Assembly: GCA_015179125.1 (NCBI GenBank)
Contig: WHVA01000395.1
Span: forward strand, 45,334-109,333
DNA length: 64,000 nt
Reading direction: 5' to 3'
From: Gautieria morchelliformis
Taxonomy: Eukaryota; Basidiomycota; Agaricomycetes; Gomphales; Gomphaceae
Shown: positions 1 through 12,700 of the stretch, one piece after another
Layout of the letters: every line of letters starts with the position of its first letter
Position numbering within the stretch: position 1 is the first letter of the stretch
Program-made: the position numbers and the translations under genes
The notes under the pieces: generated by a model
Told to the model about the DNA's origin: nothing
Seen by the model: the letters and a program-made list of their open reading frames with translations, nothing else
Database searches by the model: none

Positions 1-421
1 TCTCCGGCCAGGGTGACGACTCATGTGCGCTTTACGCAGCGCCGAAGCGTGAGTGTCGCATTTGTGAAGGACGGGATAGCCTAGGTTTGGACTCATCAAC
101 ACATTAGCTCTATATAGAAATTCAGTACACTGTACAGGAAGAGGTCATGACGTCGATTCTTACCCAACTGCATCATTGCATAGTATCTGCGACGTCAACT
201 TTGAGTCTTCATGCAAATTTAACACTACGGACAAGGGGCCAGAATGCGATAATCGAATGGAACTAGGCTATGGTATGAGGAAGGTGGAAATGTCACTAGC
301 ATGCAGCGATGATTAGTACCCTTATATGAGTCCATGTAGACGCATCTGCTCCGAAAGCCCACTCACCAGCGTAGTACTAAGTAAGTAAAATTTCGTGTCA
401 CGCCGCCGAGCTCTGAACGAG
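1..421. other. No gene recognised
   Basis: No convincing reading frame, splice pattern or known repeat was seen here. The stretch ends where the short rolling-circle-type element A begins. Confidence 0.4.
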
Positions 422-1323
422 TCCCCGACTCTCTCCGAAGGAGAGGGAGGGTCTAAATATGCGTGACTCCATTTACGCGGATCTATTCCTATTAATTTTA
501 TTCGTTGAGTTACTTATCATATTGGTGTTCCATCCGTGGGAAGTGGATGATCTTAGTGGGGGGGGGCTCGTCGCCGAGTCTCTCAGGAAGCGTTTCATTG
601 TTAAGCAAAAGCATGCCACGCTTTGGCTTTGAACCGGCCACCCCCGTCCCAGTGAGGCGCTCCCGGTGCTGTCTTTCGCACCGATTCCGCTCGTTTTCCG
701 CACGGGTGCTCTGTAAAGACCCGCCTCGTCGACGGTACCGATCAGATCTATCTCAATCGTATGGGGAAAATTGGACATCCAGACTAGAATAAGGCTCTAT
801 TCATTAGATTGGATATGATATGACCTGATGAGTGGAAAACTAAGAAAGATGGAAGTTGAGATGCACCAACAAACGATACAAACAAAAATACGAGAAGGTT
901 CTCCATTCGGATTAATGATATGTCCTTAACAGGGGTCGTAAGTATGGGCCACTGGGAGTCAATTTGAAGCCTCGGCACGCCATGTCAAACACAGTCCAGT
1001 TCACGGCATACACCGCGCACGACCTCAACAACGTACTGGGTATTGACGGAAGATTTCGGGAAAGCGAGACAGTTCGCAGTTGATGGGGCTTGGAACTACT
1101 TGTATGTCCGTCCTCTCCGTGTAAAGTCTGGCAAAGCACCTGTGTACAGTTACATTTCCCTCACATTGTGCTTTGAAAATTTCTTTTTAGCAGTCTGTCA
1201 TAAGTACGATGTGAATTCGAAGAAAAACAGATAGTTACGGTCAATTGAAACCACATTACTAATTGCTTTTTAAGTCAGCACAGAGAGAGTCGGGGACGGT
1301 GGCGGGCCGCTACGATGGTCGTA
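422..1323 (+). mobile_element. Non-autonomous Helitron2/Helentron-like element, copy A
   Basis: The 5' end reads TCCCCGACTCTCTCC (422-436), followed at once by a CTCTCC-GAA-GGAGAG hairpin. Near the 3' end the inverse AGAGAGAGTCGGGGA appears (14 of 15 bases match) about 30 bp inside the terminus, and the last bases form a hairpin, TACGA-TGG-TCGTA (1311-1323). A 5' TC, asymmetric subterminal inverted repeats and a 3'-terminal stem-loop are described for Helitron2/Helentron elements. The same termini recur at 34327-35618 around different interior sequence. No transposition gene is seen inside. The ends were set by comparing the two copies, so they may be off by 1-3 bases. Confidence 0.6.
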
Positions 1324-1558
1324 TTAATGGTGGTACAGTACATGTAATTTACAACAGGTTGTACATGTTTGCAACCGCGCCGGCCGGCGTCTGACGCCTC
1401 AAAGATCGTTGCAAGGCAAATAACAAAACCGAATATTTTCAACTGGATTGTGCTCGTCTCCAGCGCTAATTTAGAAGTGACGGGTCCAGAAGCCTGACAA
1501 CGTTACTAATAAAGACACTGCAGGGGGAGTGTCGAGCCGAAGCGACGAGGAACATGCA

Positions 1559-4500
1559 ATGAGCGCGCCGCGGCGTTTCTTGGATGTCCCCTCGCACCTT
1601 GGCATGGACAGAGACATTCCACTCAGAGTACGTAATCTCCGAAACCTGCGAGGTGGCCTCGATCCTGTACGCCACAACGACTTTTCCTAGAGGTTTGGGC
1701 TAATGCCTCCGTTCCATTAGGACTCCCTCGCCACACTTGCAACACGATTTGCCGAGTCTGGTGAACAGGAAGGCTTGAATTCTGCCATTTCACGTTATCG
1801 AGAGGCACTCCACCTGCTCCCTGCACCGTATCATGGCCCATTCTACTTCCTCAGCGACATCGCGAAAGCGCTCTCGACACGGTTTAAGCAGTATGGTCGA
1901 CACGAAGACCTGGAGGAGGCGATTTCGTTGCATCGAGAAGCACTCGGGCTGCGACCTGCACCGCATCCTGATCGATCCTCCTCGCTCAGCAACCTCGCAG
2001 CTGCGCTCTATACATGGCTTGAGCAGTCCGACCGACACGAGGACCTGGAGGAGGCGATCTCATTGCATCGAGACGCACTCGAGCTGCGACCAGCACCGCA
2101 TCCTGATCGATCCTTCTCCCTCAGCAATCTCGCAACTGCGCTCAGGACACGGTTTGAGCAGTCCGGTCGACATGAAGACCTGGAGGAGGCGATTTCATTG
2201 CATCAAGAAGCACTCGAGCTGCGACCAGCAGGGCATCGTGATCGATCCTCCTCCCTCAACAACCTCGCAACTGCGCTCTGGACACGGTTTCAGCAGTCCG
2301 GTCGACACGAAGACCTGGAGGAGACGATTTCATTGCATCGAGGAGCACTCGAGCTGCTCCCTGCACCGCATCCTCTCCGATCCTTCTCCCTCAGCAACCT
2401 CGCAGCTGCGCTCTCGATACGGTTTGAGCAGTCTGGTCGACATGAAGACCTGGAGGAGGCGATTTCATTGGATCGAGAAGCCCTCGAGCTGCTCCCTGCC
2501 CCGCATCCTGGCCGATCCTACTTCCTCAACAACATCGCGAAAGGGCTCTCGACACGGTTTAAGCAGTCCTGTCGACATGAAGACCTGGAGGAGGCGACTT
2601 CATTGTATCGGGAAGCACTCGAGTTGCGACCTGCACCGCATCCTGATCGATCCGGCTCCCTCAGCAACCTCGCAATTGCGCTCAAGACACGGTTTGAGCA
2701 GTCCAGTCGACATGAAGACCTGGAGGAGGCGATTTCATTGCATCGAGAAGCACTCGAGTTGCGAGCAGCACCGCATCCTGATCGGTTCGTCTCCCTCAAC
2801 AACATCGCGGCTGCGCTCTGTACACGGTTTGGGCAGTCCGGTCGACACGAAGACCTGGAGGAGGCGATTTCATTGCATCGAGAAGCACTCGAGCTGCTCC
2901 CTGCCCCGCATCCTGGCCGATCCTACTTCCTCAACAACATCGCGAAAGGGCTCTCGACACGGTTTAAGCAGTCCGGTCGACACGAAGACCTGGAGGAGGC
3001 GATTTCATTGTATCGGGAAGCACTCGAGTTGCGACCTGCACCGCATCCTGATCGATCCGGCTCCCTCAGCAACCTCGCAATTGCGCTCAAGACACGGTTT
3101 GAGCAGTCCGGTCGACACGAAGACCTGGAGGAGGCGATTTCATTGCGTCGAGAAGCACTCGAGTTGCGACCTGCACCGCATCCTGATCGGTTCGTCTCCC
3201 TCAACAACATCGCGGCTGCGCTCTGTACACGGTTTGAGCAGTCCGGTCGACACGAAGACCTGGAGGAGGCGATTTCATTGCATCGAGAAGCACTCGAGCT
3301 GCTCCCTGCACCGCATCCTCTCCGATCCTCCTCCCTCAATAACCTCGCAGCTGCGCTCTATGCATGGTTTGAGCAGTCCGGCCGACACGAAGACCTGGAG
3401 GAGGCGATTTCATTGCATCGAGAAGCACTCGAGCTGCGCCCTGCACCGCATCCTGGTCGATCCTCCTCCCTCAACAACCTCGCAATTGCGCTCTCGACAC
3501 GGTTTGAGCAGTCTGGTCGACATGAAGACCTGGAGGAGGCGATTTCATTGCATCAAGAAGCACTCGAGCTGCGACCAGCACCGCATCCTGATCGATCCTC
3601 CTCCCTCGACAACCTCGCAACTGCGCTCTGGACACGGTTTGAGCAGTCCGGTCGACACGAAGACCTGGAGGAGGCGATTTCATTGTATCGAGAAGCACTC
3701 GAGCTGCGACCAGCACCGCATCCTGATCGATCCTACTCCCTCAGCAACCTCGCAACTGCGCTCAGGACACGGTTTGTGCAGTCCGGTCGACATGAAGACC
3801 TGGAGGAGGCGATTTCATTACATCAAGAAGCACTCGAGCTGCGACCAGCAGGGCATCGTGATCGATCCGCCTCCCTCAACAACCTCGCAAGTGCGCTCTG
3901 GACACGGTTTGAGCAGTCCGGTCGACACGAAGACCTGGAGGAGGCGATTTCATTGCATCGAGAAGCACTCGAGCTGCGACCAGCACCGCATCCTGATCGA
4001 TCCGCCTCCCTCAGCAACCTCGCAATTGCGCTCAAGACACGGTTTGAGCAGTCCGGTCGACACGAAGACCTGGAGGAGGCGATTCCATTGCATCGAGAAG
4101 CGCTCGAGCTGCGACCAGCAGGGCATCCTGATCGATCCTCCTCCCTCAGTAACCTCGCAGCTGCGCTCTATGCATGGTTTGAGCAGTCCGGCCGACACGA
4201 AGACCTGGAGGAGGCGATTTCACTGGATCGAGAAGCACTCGAGCTGCTCCCTGCACCGCATCCTCGTCGATCCTCCTCCCTCAGCAACCTCGCGGCTGTC
4301 CTCTGTACATGGTTTGAGCAGTCCGGCCGACACGAGGACCTGGAGGAGGCGATTTCTTTGCATCGCGAAGCACTCGAGCTGCAAGCAGCACCGCATCCTC
4401 TCCGATCCTCCTCTCTCGACAACCTCGCGGCTGCGCTCTGTACACAGTTTCGGCAGTCCGGTCGACACGAAGACCTGGAGGAGGCGATTTCATTGCATCG

Positions 4501-7421
4501 AGAAGCACTCGAGCTGCGACCAGCACCGCATCCTGATCGATCCTACTCCCTCAGCAACCTCGCAACTGCGCTCAGGACACGGTTTGTGCAGTCCGGTCGA
4601 CATGAAGACCTGGAGGAGGCGATTTCATTACATCAAGAAGCACTCGAGCTGCGACCAGCAGGGCATCGTGATCGATCCGCCTCCCTCAACAACCTCGCAA
4701 GTGCGCTCTGGACACGGTTTGAGCAGTCCGGTCGACACGAAGACCTGGAGGAGGCGATTTCATTGCATCGAGAAGCACTCGAGCTGCGACCAGCACCGCA
4801 TCCTGATCGATCCGCCTCCCTCAGCAACCTCGCAATTGCGCTCAAGACACGGTTTGAGCAGTCCGGTCGACACGAAGACCTGGAGGAGGCGATTCCATTG
4901 CATCGAGAAGCGCTCGAGCTGCGACCAGCAGGGCATCCTGATCGATCCTCCTCCCTCAGCAACCTCGCAGCTGCGCTCTGTACAAGGTTTGAGCAGTCCG
5001 GTCGACACGAAGACCTGGAGGAGGCAATTTCATTGCATCAAGAAGCAGTCGAGCTGCGACCAGCGGGGCATCCTGATCGATCCGCCTCGCTCAACAACAT
5101 TGCAGCTGCGCTCAAGACACGGTTTGAGCAGTCCGGTCGACACGAAGACCTGGAGGAGGCGATTCCATTGCATCGAGAAGCGCTCGAGCTGCGACCAGCA
5201 GGGCATCCTGATCGATCCTCCTCCCTCAGCCACCTCGCAGCTGCGCTCTGTACAAGGTTTGAGCAGTCCGGTCGACACGAAGACCTGGAGGAGGCAATTT
5301 CATTGCAACAAGTAGCAGTCGAGCTGCGACCAGCGGGGCATCCTGATCGATCCGCCTCGCTCAACAACATTGCAGCTGCGCTCTCGACACGGTTTAAGCA
5401 CTCCGGTCGACGTGAAGACCTAGAGGCGGCGATTTCATTACATCAAGAGGCACTAGGTTTACTTGCGGCTGGTCATCCCTTAACCTGCTACTTTTCATCA
5501 AACCTCGGGAATAGTTTTATGACCGCATACACCCATTCTAATGACATAGGAGATCTCCAAAGTGCCATGGATGCTTTTCGGAAAGCAGTGGCATCTGAAG
5601 CTGCCCCTGCATCAGGACGCTTTGCTGCAGCCAGGGCATGGGCACGTCATGCAGATTCTAGGCATGATTCGGCTTTGGACGCATATCAGGCTGCAATTGA
5701 GCTTCTACCCCGTCTGGCAATGCTAAGCCTGGATTTGTCTTCACGCCAACAAGCCTTGACATCCGGTACTGACGGCTTGGCTTGCGCGGCGGCTGCTTGT
5801 GCAATTGACTCGGGTCAGTTCGAGAAGGCAGTCGAGCTACTAGAAGAAGGCCGTGCAGTATTTTGGTCGCAGGCCCTGCAGCTTCGTACGCCGATGACTG
5901 ACCTTCGTAAAGTAGCACCAGAGCTTGAGGAAACACTAAGAGACATTTCACTCGCGCTTGAACAGGGCTCGCTCCGGGATGTGTCACGGGACATGTCCGA
6001 TAACTCACAGGAAAGGATGTCAATGGAGCGTGAGGCAGTTCGGTTACGCCGTCTCAACGCCAAATGGCTGGCAACTTTGGAAGAGGTGCGCCAGTTGGAA
6101 GGCTTTGAAGATTTCTTGCGCCCACGGCGAATCTCCACACTGCTGGGTGCAGCAGTCGAGGGCCCGGTGGTCATCCTCAATGCGAGCAAGGCTGGGTGCG
6201 CTGCCTTAATATTGACATTATTGAATGCTGTCCAGCATGTGCCACTGGCACTGACTTTTGCTAATGTGACTGTACTCGTGGATCTCATGCGAATTGCCAC
6301 TGTACCTGGCCACCGAGACCTGACCAGTTCTGTATCTATTCGCGCGCACATTGAAGGCTTTCTCCAACAGATTCTACCTCCTACTGCCCAACAGCTCATG
6401 AGGCCGAGTTTGGAGAGTCGACACATGACACGAGTTCAAAGCCATCATCAATATAATGACTTCCAAATGGTCTTGGCCGTGCTGTGGCTGTTAGTGGTAA
6501 GACCTGTTTTTCAATCCCTTGGTTTAGAGGTCAGTTGTGTCTCATGTCACCACTGTTTCTTTATACTCAAGCTCATCCCTAATTGCAGAAATCTGATACA
6601 CTACCCAGCTTGTGGTGGTGCCCCACTGGGCCTTTTACTTTCCTTCCAATACATGCAGGAGGAATTTATAATTCTGGGGAGCCACAGTGTGTTTCTGACT
6701 ATGTCGTTTCATCATACACTCCCACCATCACTGCACTTATCAGTGATGTGCCTGTTTCCAACCCCTTCAAGATGATGGCAGTCATTGAACCCAACACACC
6801 TGGCCAAAGTAGGCTTCAATATACCATTGATGAGCTGCAAAGGATAGAAAGCCATGTTCCAGAGAAGGATTTGATCAAGTTCCAGTCTGCAAACGTGGAA
6901 GAAGTAGTTTTGCACCTCCCTACCACATCTATTGCCCACTTTGCATGCCATGGGCAACAACATCCAGAGAATCCACTTGAAAGTGCCCTGATGCTTCATA
7001 ATGGCCCACTTAAGGTGTCTCAAATAATGCAGCAGCCCACACTTAATGCACGACTGGCCTTCCTCGGTGCATGCCAGACCGCCATGGGTGATAAGACTCT
7101 TCCGGATGAAGTGATCCATCTTGCTTCAACACTGTTGTTTGCCGGTTTTCGAGGAGTTGTTGGAACCATGTGGTGAGTCGACCTGATTAGCCCCATATGC
7201 AGTGTCTGACAGTTTCTAGGTCTATTTCCGATGAGGATGGTCCAAAGGTTGCAGATGCATTCTACAAATACCTCTATAGAAAGAAGCCATCCACCATTGC
7301 AGACATGTTTGAACCTGATACCAGAGAGGCTGCCCGAGCCCTCCATGTTGCCATTGACAAGTTGCGTTCTGAGGGGGTCTCATTCAAACGTTGGGTTCCA
7401 TTTATCCATATGGGGAGGTGA
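1559..7421 (+). CDS. TPR-CHAT protein (caspase-like CHAT peptidase domain with long TPR array)
   Basis: Exons inferred: 1559-1627, 1721-6529, 6589-7172 and 7220-7421, giving about 1887 residues. The N-terminal two thirds is an array of 45-residue tetratricopeptide units (RHEDLEEAISLHREALEL...). A degenerate linker follows, then a C-terminal CHAT domain with WWCPTGP, the presumed catalytic His in IAHFACHG (about 6940) and the Cys in FLGACQTA (about 7060). CHAT is a clan CD (caspase/separase-like) peptidase fold and TPRs bind partner proteins. Catalysis here is inferred from the intact His-Cys pair. The intron at 6530 (GTCAGT...TTGCAG) was chosen because it keeps the family stretch VVRPVFQSLGLE before WWCP; a GTAAGA at 6497 would delete it. 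The first exon is the least certain: it was chosen for the branch site and acceptor before 1721 and for the PLR that aligns with the repeat units. Further upstream exons are possible. The substrate is unknown. Confidence 0.85.
1898..5542 (+). repeat. 27 tandem 135-bp TPR units in frame
   Basis: Unit k starts at 1898+135(k-1). Units are nearly identical in DNA, and variation sits mostly at fixed positions (HREALEL/HQEALEL, RPAPHPD/LPAPHPL/RPAGHRD, TRFEQSG/TWFEQSG). Larger blocks were copied: units 5-7 match units 8-10 (405 bp apart) and units 14-17 match units 20-23 (810 bp apart). Unit 27 diverges and is followed by a poor 28th unit. Because 135 is divisible by 3, the other reading frames also stay open. 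Confidence 0.95.
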
Positions 7422-7669
7422 GGCCAGGGGAGGTCATGAATGCAACTGTATGCCTTCCTGTTCTCATATGTGGTGGCATGTAATTTATCAGCTGTAGTGT
7501 ATAAGTAAATGCTGCAGTATTAATGAATGCAGAATGAGTCTCAGGCATAAAGTTGCCTTTCTAGTCATAACCCTGTCCTATGCCAAGTGTAAGGGCAACC
7601 CTTGTGTGTCACAGAGATCATATATACATAAATAAGCAACCCTTATATTGCTGCGGGACATGCAGCAGC

Positions 7670-8332
7670 TGTCAGGGGACACCCTGTTTTCCATTCCCAG
7701 TTCCGACTCCATTTCTGACTCCGGTTCCGGTTCCGATTCCATCTCCACCTCCGCTTTCGGAAATGATTCCGCTGCTGGGAGAACTTCCACCAGTTCTGTT
7801 CGCCTTGCCAGTTCCACTCCAATTTCCAACTTCCGCTCTCGGAACAGTGTCGGAAATCAAGCGACTCGCGTAATAGGTGGCATCAAGGGTCGATCAAGGG
7901 TCAGGGAGGTCAGGGGGATACAGGGTTGATGGTGTTGGAGTTCGATGTGGTTCGTCTATATGGACCCACACAGGCTGAGTCCATATAGTTCAGATTCCGC
8001 ATCTCCGCTTCTCTCCTCAGTCGTTCATGCCACTCTGAACATCTGAGGTAAGAAAGCTCAGTTAGTACTTCCCTATCTTACCAATTACTTACTCGCACTG
8101 TAGCCTAACGCAGTGCAGGTAATATATAGTCGTTCATGCCACTCTGAACGTCTGAGCCTAACGCAGTGCAGACTCCAATAGATGGCGGGTGCCAAATGTT
8201 GTCCCTGGCTGCACAGCTTAGTATAATACGGGCTCGCTGACATTGGGGGTCCTTAGACTTTTCTCTTTGGATTTCCCCTTGTCAGGTGAGAATCCCCTTC
8301 CTTGTATACTCTGTTCATTTATACATACTTTG
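7670..8332 (+). repeat. 5' LTR of Ty3/gypsy element 1
   Basis: It starts TGTCAGGGGACACCCTG, whose CAGGG/CCCTG can pair, and matches 14912-15316. It holds about 253 bp (between GATGG at 7928 and GATGG at 8181) that the 3' copy lacks. That extra stretch contains two copies of a GTCGTTCATGCCACTCTGAAC motif (about 8021 and 8132). The 3' boundary is uncertain because similarity continues to CATACTTTG (about 8332) rather than stopping at a clear CA. Confidence 0.75.
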
Positions 8333-8705
8333 GATTTCCCCTTGTCAGTTGTGTGGTAGTGTGATCTCCACAACCAGCCAGGGTTGCCCTTACAGCAGAA
8401 AAGTCTCTTCCCTAGAGGACCGGCAGTATGACTGCGCGTTGCATTCGCCATAGGTGCGTTCGGAATCGGAGACAGTGACTCGGAGATCGCAACCTCTTCC
8501 GTGTACACGACATACGACAGCCCCTCTTCTTACGTCGAGCTCCCAACCCCGGAAATCCTGTCCCATATTTCTCCTTCTGACATGGATCCGGATGATTGTC
8601 TTTGGAATATGGAGGAGGAATTGACGCGGAACCGGATGAAGACCGACGTGATTGAAACAGCCTTACAAGGCTAAGTTAGATATTCCACTAAGTGGTGGAA
8701 ATGCA

Positions 8706-9749
8706 ATGCTGGATGAGCCGGATTTTGGAAAAGCGGAAGTAGCGGAAGAGAGGATGTCCGCGAAGTTGGCAAAGGTCAAACCCGCAACTCCGGCGGACTT
8801 TGACGGAGATCGGGAGAAGGGACGCGCATTCTTCAACACGTGCAACATCTACTTCGCAATTGTCGGAGACCTCTTTCCGAACGACCAGGCTCGGATTCAC
8901 TGGGCATTGTCCTTTTTCAAGTCGGACCGCACAGCCCGTTTTGCAAACAAGGTGATCCGACATGAAGCAAAGGGCAAGGGGAACTACTTCTGGGACTGGG
9001 ACGCCTTCGAGAAAACATTTTCCGACCAGTTCTGCCCGAAAAATGAGCAGCTCACAGCCCTTACGAAGCTCGAGGGGACCAGCTGGTACCAGGCCAAGGA
9101 TCCAGTCGATGACTACATTGATCGCTTCCAGGAGCTCATTGACCTTGCGGAGTATGACGACGACAAGACAATTGTCATCAAATTCCAACGAGGGCTTGAT
9201 CCAACACTCCAGAACCAAGTCGCGCTGCTTGGGGATGGAGCTCCGGATTTCGATGACCCGGAAGGGTGGTACCAAGCTGCGCGGAGGGTGTCCCGAAACA
9301 GGGAAGCAAATGAGGCCTTCGTGGAGACAAACCGGAACATGACATGCAGTTCCGCTCGTCCTACTCCACCTGTGCCAAAACCTGGAAGTGCATTCATTCC
9401 CACACGGAAAATATTTCCAACAGTTGCTCCGCCTGCTCCTATTAGGAACTCTAGCCCCCCTCCCTCGAAGAGTGGCCCTGCCCCGATGGATGTTGACCGC
9501 ATGCGTGGAAAAGGTCACAGAACCATCACCTGCTTCCGATGCCGACAACCAGGCCACTATGCCCGCAAGTGCCCCCAAGCCTTTGACATCCGGCTTATGA
9601 CCACAGAGGAGAAACTCGAGCTCCTTCCAGAGTTCCTCGCACTCGCAGACATAAGCGGAGTGCCCACTGCGGAAGGGTTTTCCGAAAATGCGGAACATGG
9701 CGCATTGGAAGTGGAAGATGCGTCGGATTTTGTGACGTGCAGTGGGTGA
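8706..9749 (+). pseudogene. gag: Ty3/gypsy Gag (element 1)
   Basis: The retrotransposon capsid/nucleocapsid polyprotein packages element RNA in cytoplasmic particles. The frame is open from 8652, and the first in-frame ATG is 8706. A separate frame starting at ATG 8582 runs into it with a shift near 8650, so the true start may be upstream. A capsid-like region occupies the middle (FDGDREKGRAFFNTCNIYF). A CCHC zinc knuckle, CFRCRQPGHYARKC, lies near 9531-9572. Pol follows in another frame with a small overlap. The 8333-8705 stretch before it is leader and presumed primer-binding region with no other gene. Confidence 0.8.
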
Positions 9750-12700
9750 GATGTGTGCCCCTGCTGCCTGTACATAACTGGTTTGCCTGTCTTGAAGTAG
9801 AGAATGAAAAGCCCCCACCCCCCTCACTTCGTACAGACCCACCGGATAAAGTCACACAAAAACCGAATCTGACACCCAGTCCATCCTGCATCTGCCATTG
9901 GGAGAGATGCCTCCCAAAGTGCTATGTTGTTGCTGCCACCCCTGGCCCCAAGTCACTAGTCATTAAGGTGGAGATCCAGACGACAGATACGGCGGAAGTC
10001 AAATCCGGACCTGCCCTTGTTGATTGCGGGGCCACTGGTCAGTTTATAGACCGGGACTATGTGGAACGGAACTGACTGACCACGCGAAAGTTGCAACATG
10101 CAATCCCGGTGTTCAATGTGGATGGAAGCCCCAATGAGGCAGGGTCCACCACCGAGATAGTAGACACAATTCTCTGCTATGATGGACACACAGAACGCAC
10201 TTCCTTTGCAGTCACCAGCCTGGGGAAGCAAGACATCATCCTCAGGTTTACCTGGCTTCAGGAGCACAACCTGGAGTTCAATTGGCAGACTCGAAAGGTG
10301 CTGATGAGTCGATGCCCAGCCAAGTGTCACATGTGCCGGGCAGAAGTGCGGAAGGAGCGCCAGGAGCAGCGGAAGACCGAACGGCTCATACAGACATGTC
10401 GTTCTGGCCCCCATCCACTGCTTGCAGAAGAAGACTTGGAAACGGAATTTGAACCGGCTCCCACTTCCAATCCCGATTCCGATTCCTACTCTGACGTCAT
10501 CCGACTCGGCCCGGAAGACACTCTGGCAGAGGGGGAGCGCTTGCTGTACGTAAACCTTCCACCGGAAGCGGAACACATCCAGGCCACTGGAAATATTTCG
10601 CAACGCCTTGCTGAAGCCTCCAGGAAGCATGATAAAGTGGAGGTGGAAATTCCGGAGGACCTGCGGGAGTTCAAGGACGTCTTTGCCAAGGAGTCATTTG
10701 ATGCCCTGCCTCCACGGAAGCTGTGGGACCATGCCATCGAGTTGGAGCCTGGGTCAAAGCCCACCAACTGCAAGGTCTACCCGCTGTCACCCAAGGAGCA
10801 GGTAGAGCTTGATGCATTCCTTGCGGAAAACCTCCGTACAGGGAGGATCCGCCCCTCTAAGTCACCCATGGCATCTCCGGTGTTCTTCATCAAGAAGAAG
10901 GATGGCTCACTCAGACTTGTGCAGGATTACCGGGCCTTGAATGCGATCACCATCAAGAACCGGTACCTCATTCCACTCATTTCCGAACTGATCACAAATC
11001 CGCGGGGAAAGGTACTTCACTAAGCTGGATGTCCGCTGGGGCTTCAATAATGTTTGGATCTGGGAGGGAGATGAGTGGAAGGCCGCATTCCGCACCAACC
11101 GAGGACTCTTTGAGCCACAGGTCATGTTCTTTGGCCTCACCAACAGTCCTGCCACATTCCAGACGATGATGAATGACATCTTCCGTGACATGATAGCAAA
11201 AGGGGTTGTCTGTGTCTACCTCGATGACATCCTCATCTTCACAAAAACAATGTCGGAACATCGGGAGGTTGTGCGGAGAGTGTTGGAGCGGCTCCGGGAG
11301 TACAACCTGTGTCTCAAGCCGGAAAAGTGTGAATTTGAGCGGATGCGGATAGAGTACCTTGGGGTGATTGTGTCGGAAGTAAAGGTGGAAATGGACCCGG
11401 TCAAAGTTTCCGGTGTATCGGATTGGCCTGTGCTGCAGAACAAGAAGGAGGTCCAGTCTTTCATTGGGTTTTTCCATTTCTACCGGCGGTTCATCAAGGA
11501 CTTCTCCTGCCACGCCCGTGCCCTCTTCGACCTCACCAAGAAGGAGGTTGGGTAGTGGTGGGGAGAGCCGGAACAAGCCTCCTTTGACAAACTCAAGGAG
11601 CTGATTGTCAAGATTGGTTTTTAGGCGTTAATATCGTGTATTAGTGAACACAGCGAATGCCCGAATAGCTTGTGCAAATAGGTATGCCATTCAGCGAATA
11701 CGTGAACCAATGAATGTTCACAAGATAAGAGGGTTTCCCGAACGGGGCTCGCCCTATCTACAGTCGTAGCGAAATGGCCCGTGGCACTTGACGATGTAAC
11801 GTGCAAGGTGTCACGGAAGAGCTGTCTAAGTAGCGACAATCCCTTCGCCAACAGCACAGAAAATAGTTCGAAGGCTAAGGTAACGAAGATGAAGTATGAG
11901 AACTCACCAGTGATGCCTAAGTCCTCTGCTGGTTGAAGATAGAAATCTCCAAGAGAAGGCTTAAGACGATGATCACAGCGAGGTCAAGTTTGCACAAGAT
12001 GGACGACGTACGATAATTGAACTGGGGAATATACATGCGAATGCAAACTACTTATATCGAATGCTCGTAAGGTATCAGCGAATAGGAAAGAGGCCATCAT
12101 GAGTCAGGGTTGGATAGGGGTGCGCAGTCATGATACAACATAGATGAAATAAACATACAATAGAGTGAGATAAGAGGGCGAACATGAAACGACGGAGAGT
12201 AAAGGTGGTGAAGGCACCTATGTACGAAACCATGTCTTGGGACCCGCATATACACCACCCTGCACGGACTCTTCGTCTACTGGGTTGATCCCACACGACC
12301 TACGGGTAGGACGCCCCGCGAATGCACCCTGCTCATATGAACACCAAAAAGGGGGTTGGATCGAGAAGCTGATGGAGCTACTGATGAGCCATCATGCCGG
12401 GTAGGGATGTTGATCTGATTTGATGGTGTGCCTGCTGGCGAATGATGCGAGCAGCGAATGGCTGTTCGGCGAAATGCGAGGAAGGGCAAATGGAGATGAT
12501 GGAGGGGAGGAGTGGTCGAGGTGGAGGGCGAAGCCGAGCGAACACGGAGGAGGAGTGGCGAAAGGTGAAATGGGGGTAACAAGGTGCAGGAAATACCCAA
12601 GTCATGATAATCCAATTATCAGAACACCATTGAAAGAGGGTTGAACAGAGGAGGTAATAGGCCCAGTGATGACTGCCAAGTCAGCCCAAAGACGTCGATC

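Noticed and set aside
590..660. tRNA-like GGTTCAAAGCC on the minus strand in element A
   Set aside because: The T-stem bases do not pair and no A-box or acceptor stem could be fitted.
1833..5315. A second very long open frame (about 1160 codons) in the TPR region, and long antisense frames there
   Set aside because: The 135-bp unit is a multiple of three and homogeneous, so a frame without stops in one unit stays open in all. Only the TPR frame matches a known protein family and continues into CHAT.
6497..6588. Earlier intron donor GTAAGA in the CHAT gene
   Set aside because: It would remove the conserved VVRPVFQSLGLE stretch; the GTCAGT donor at 6530 keeps it and is also in phase.
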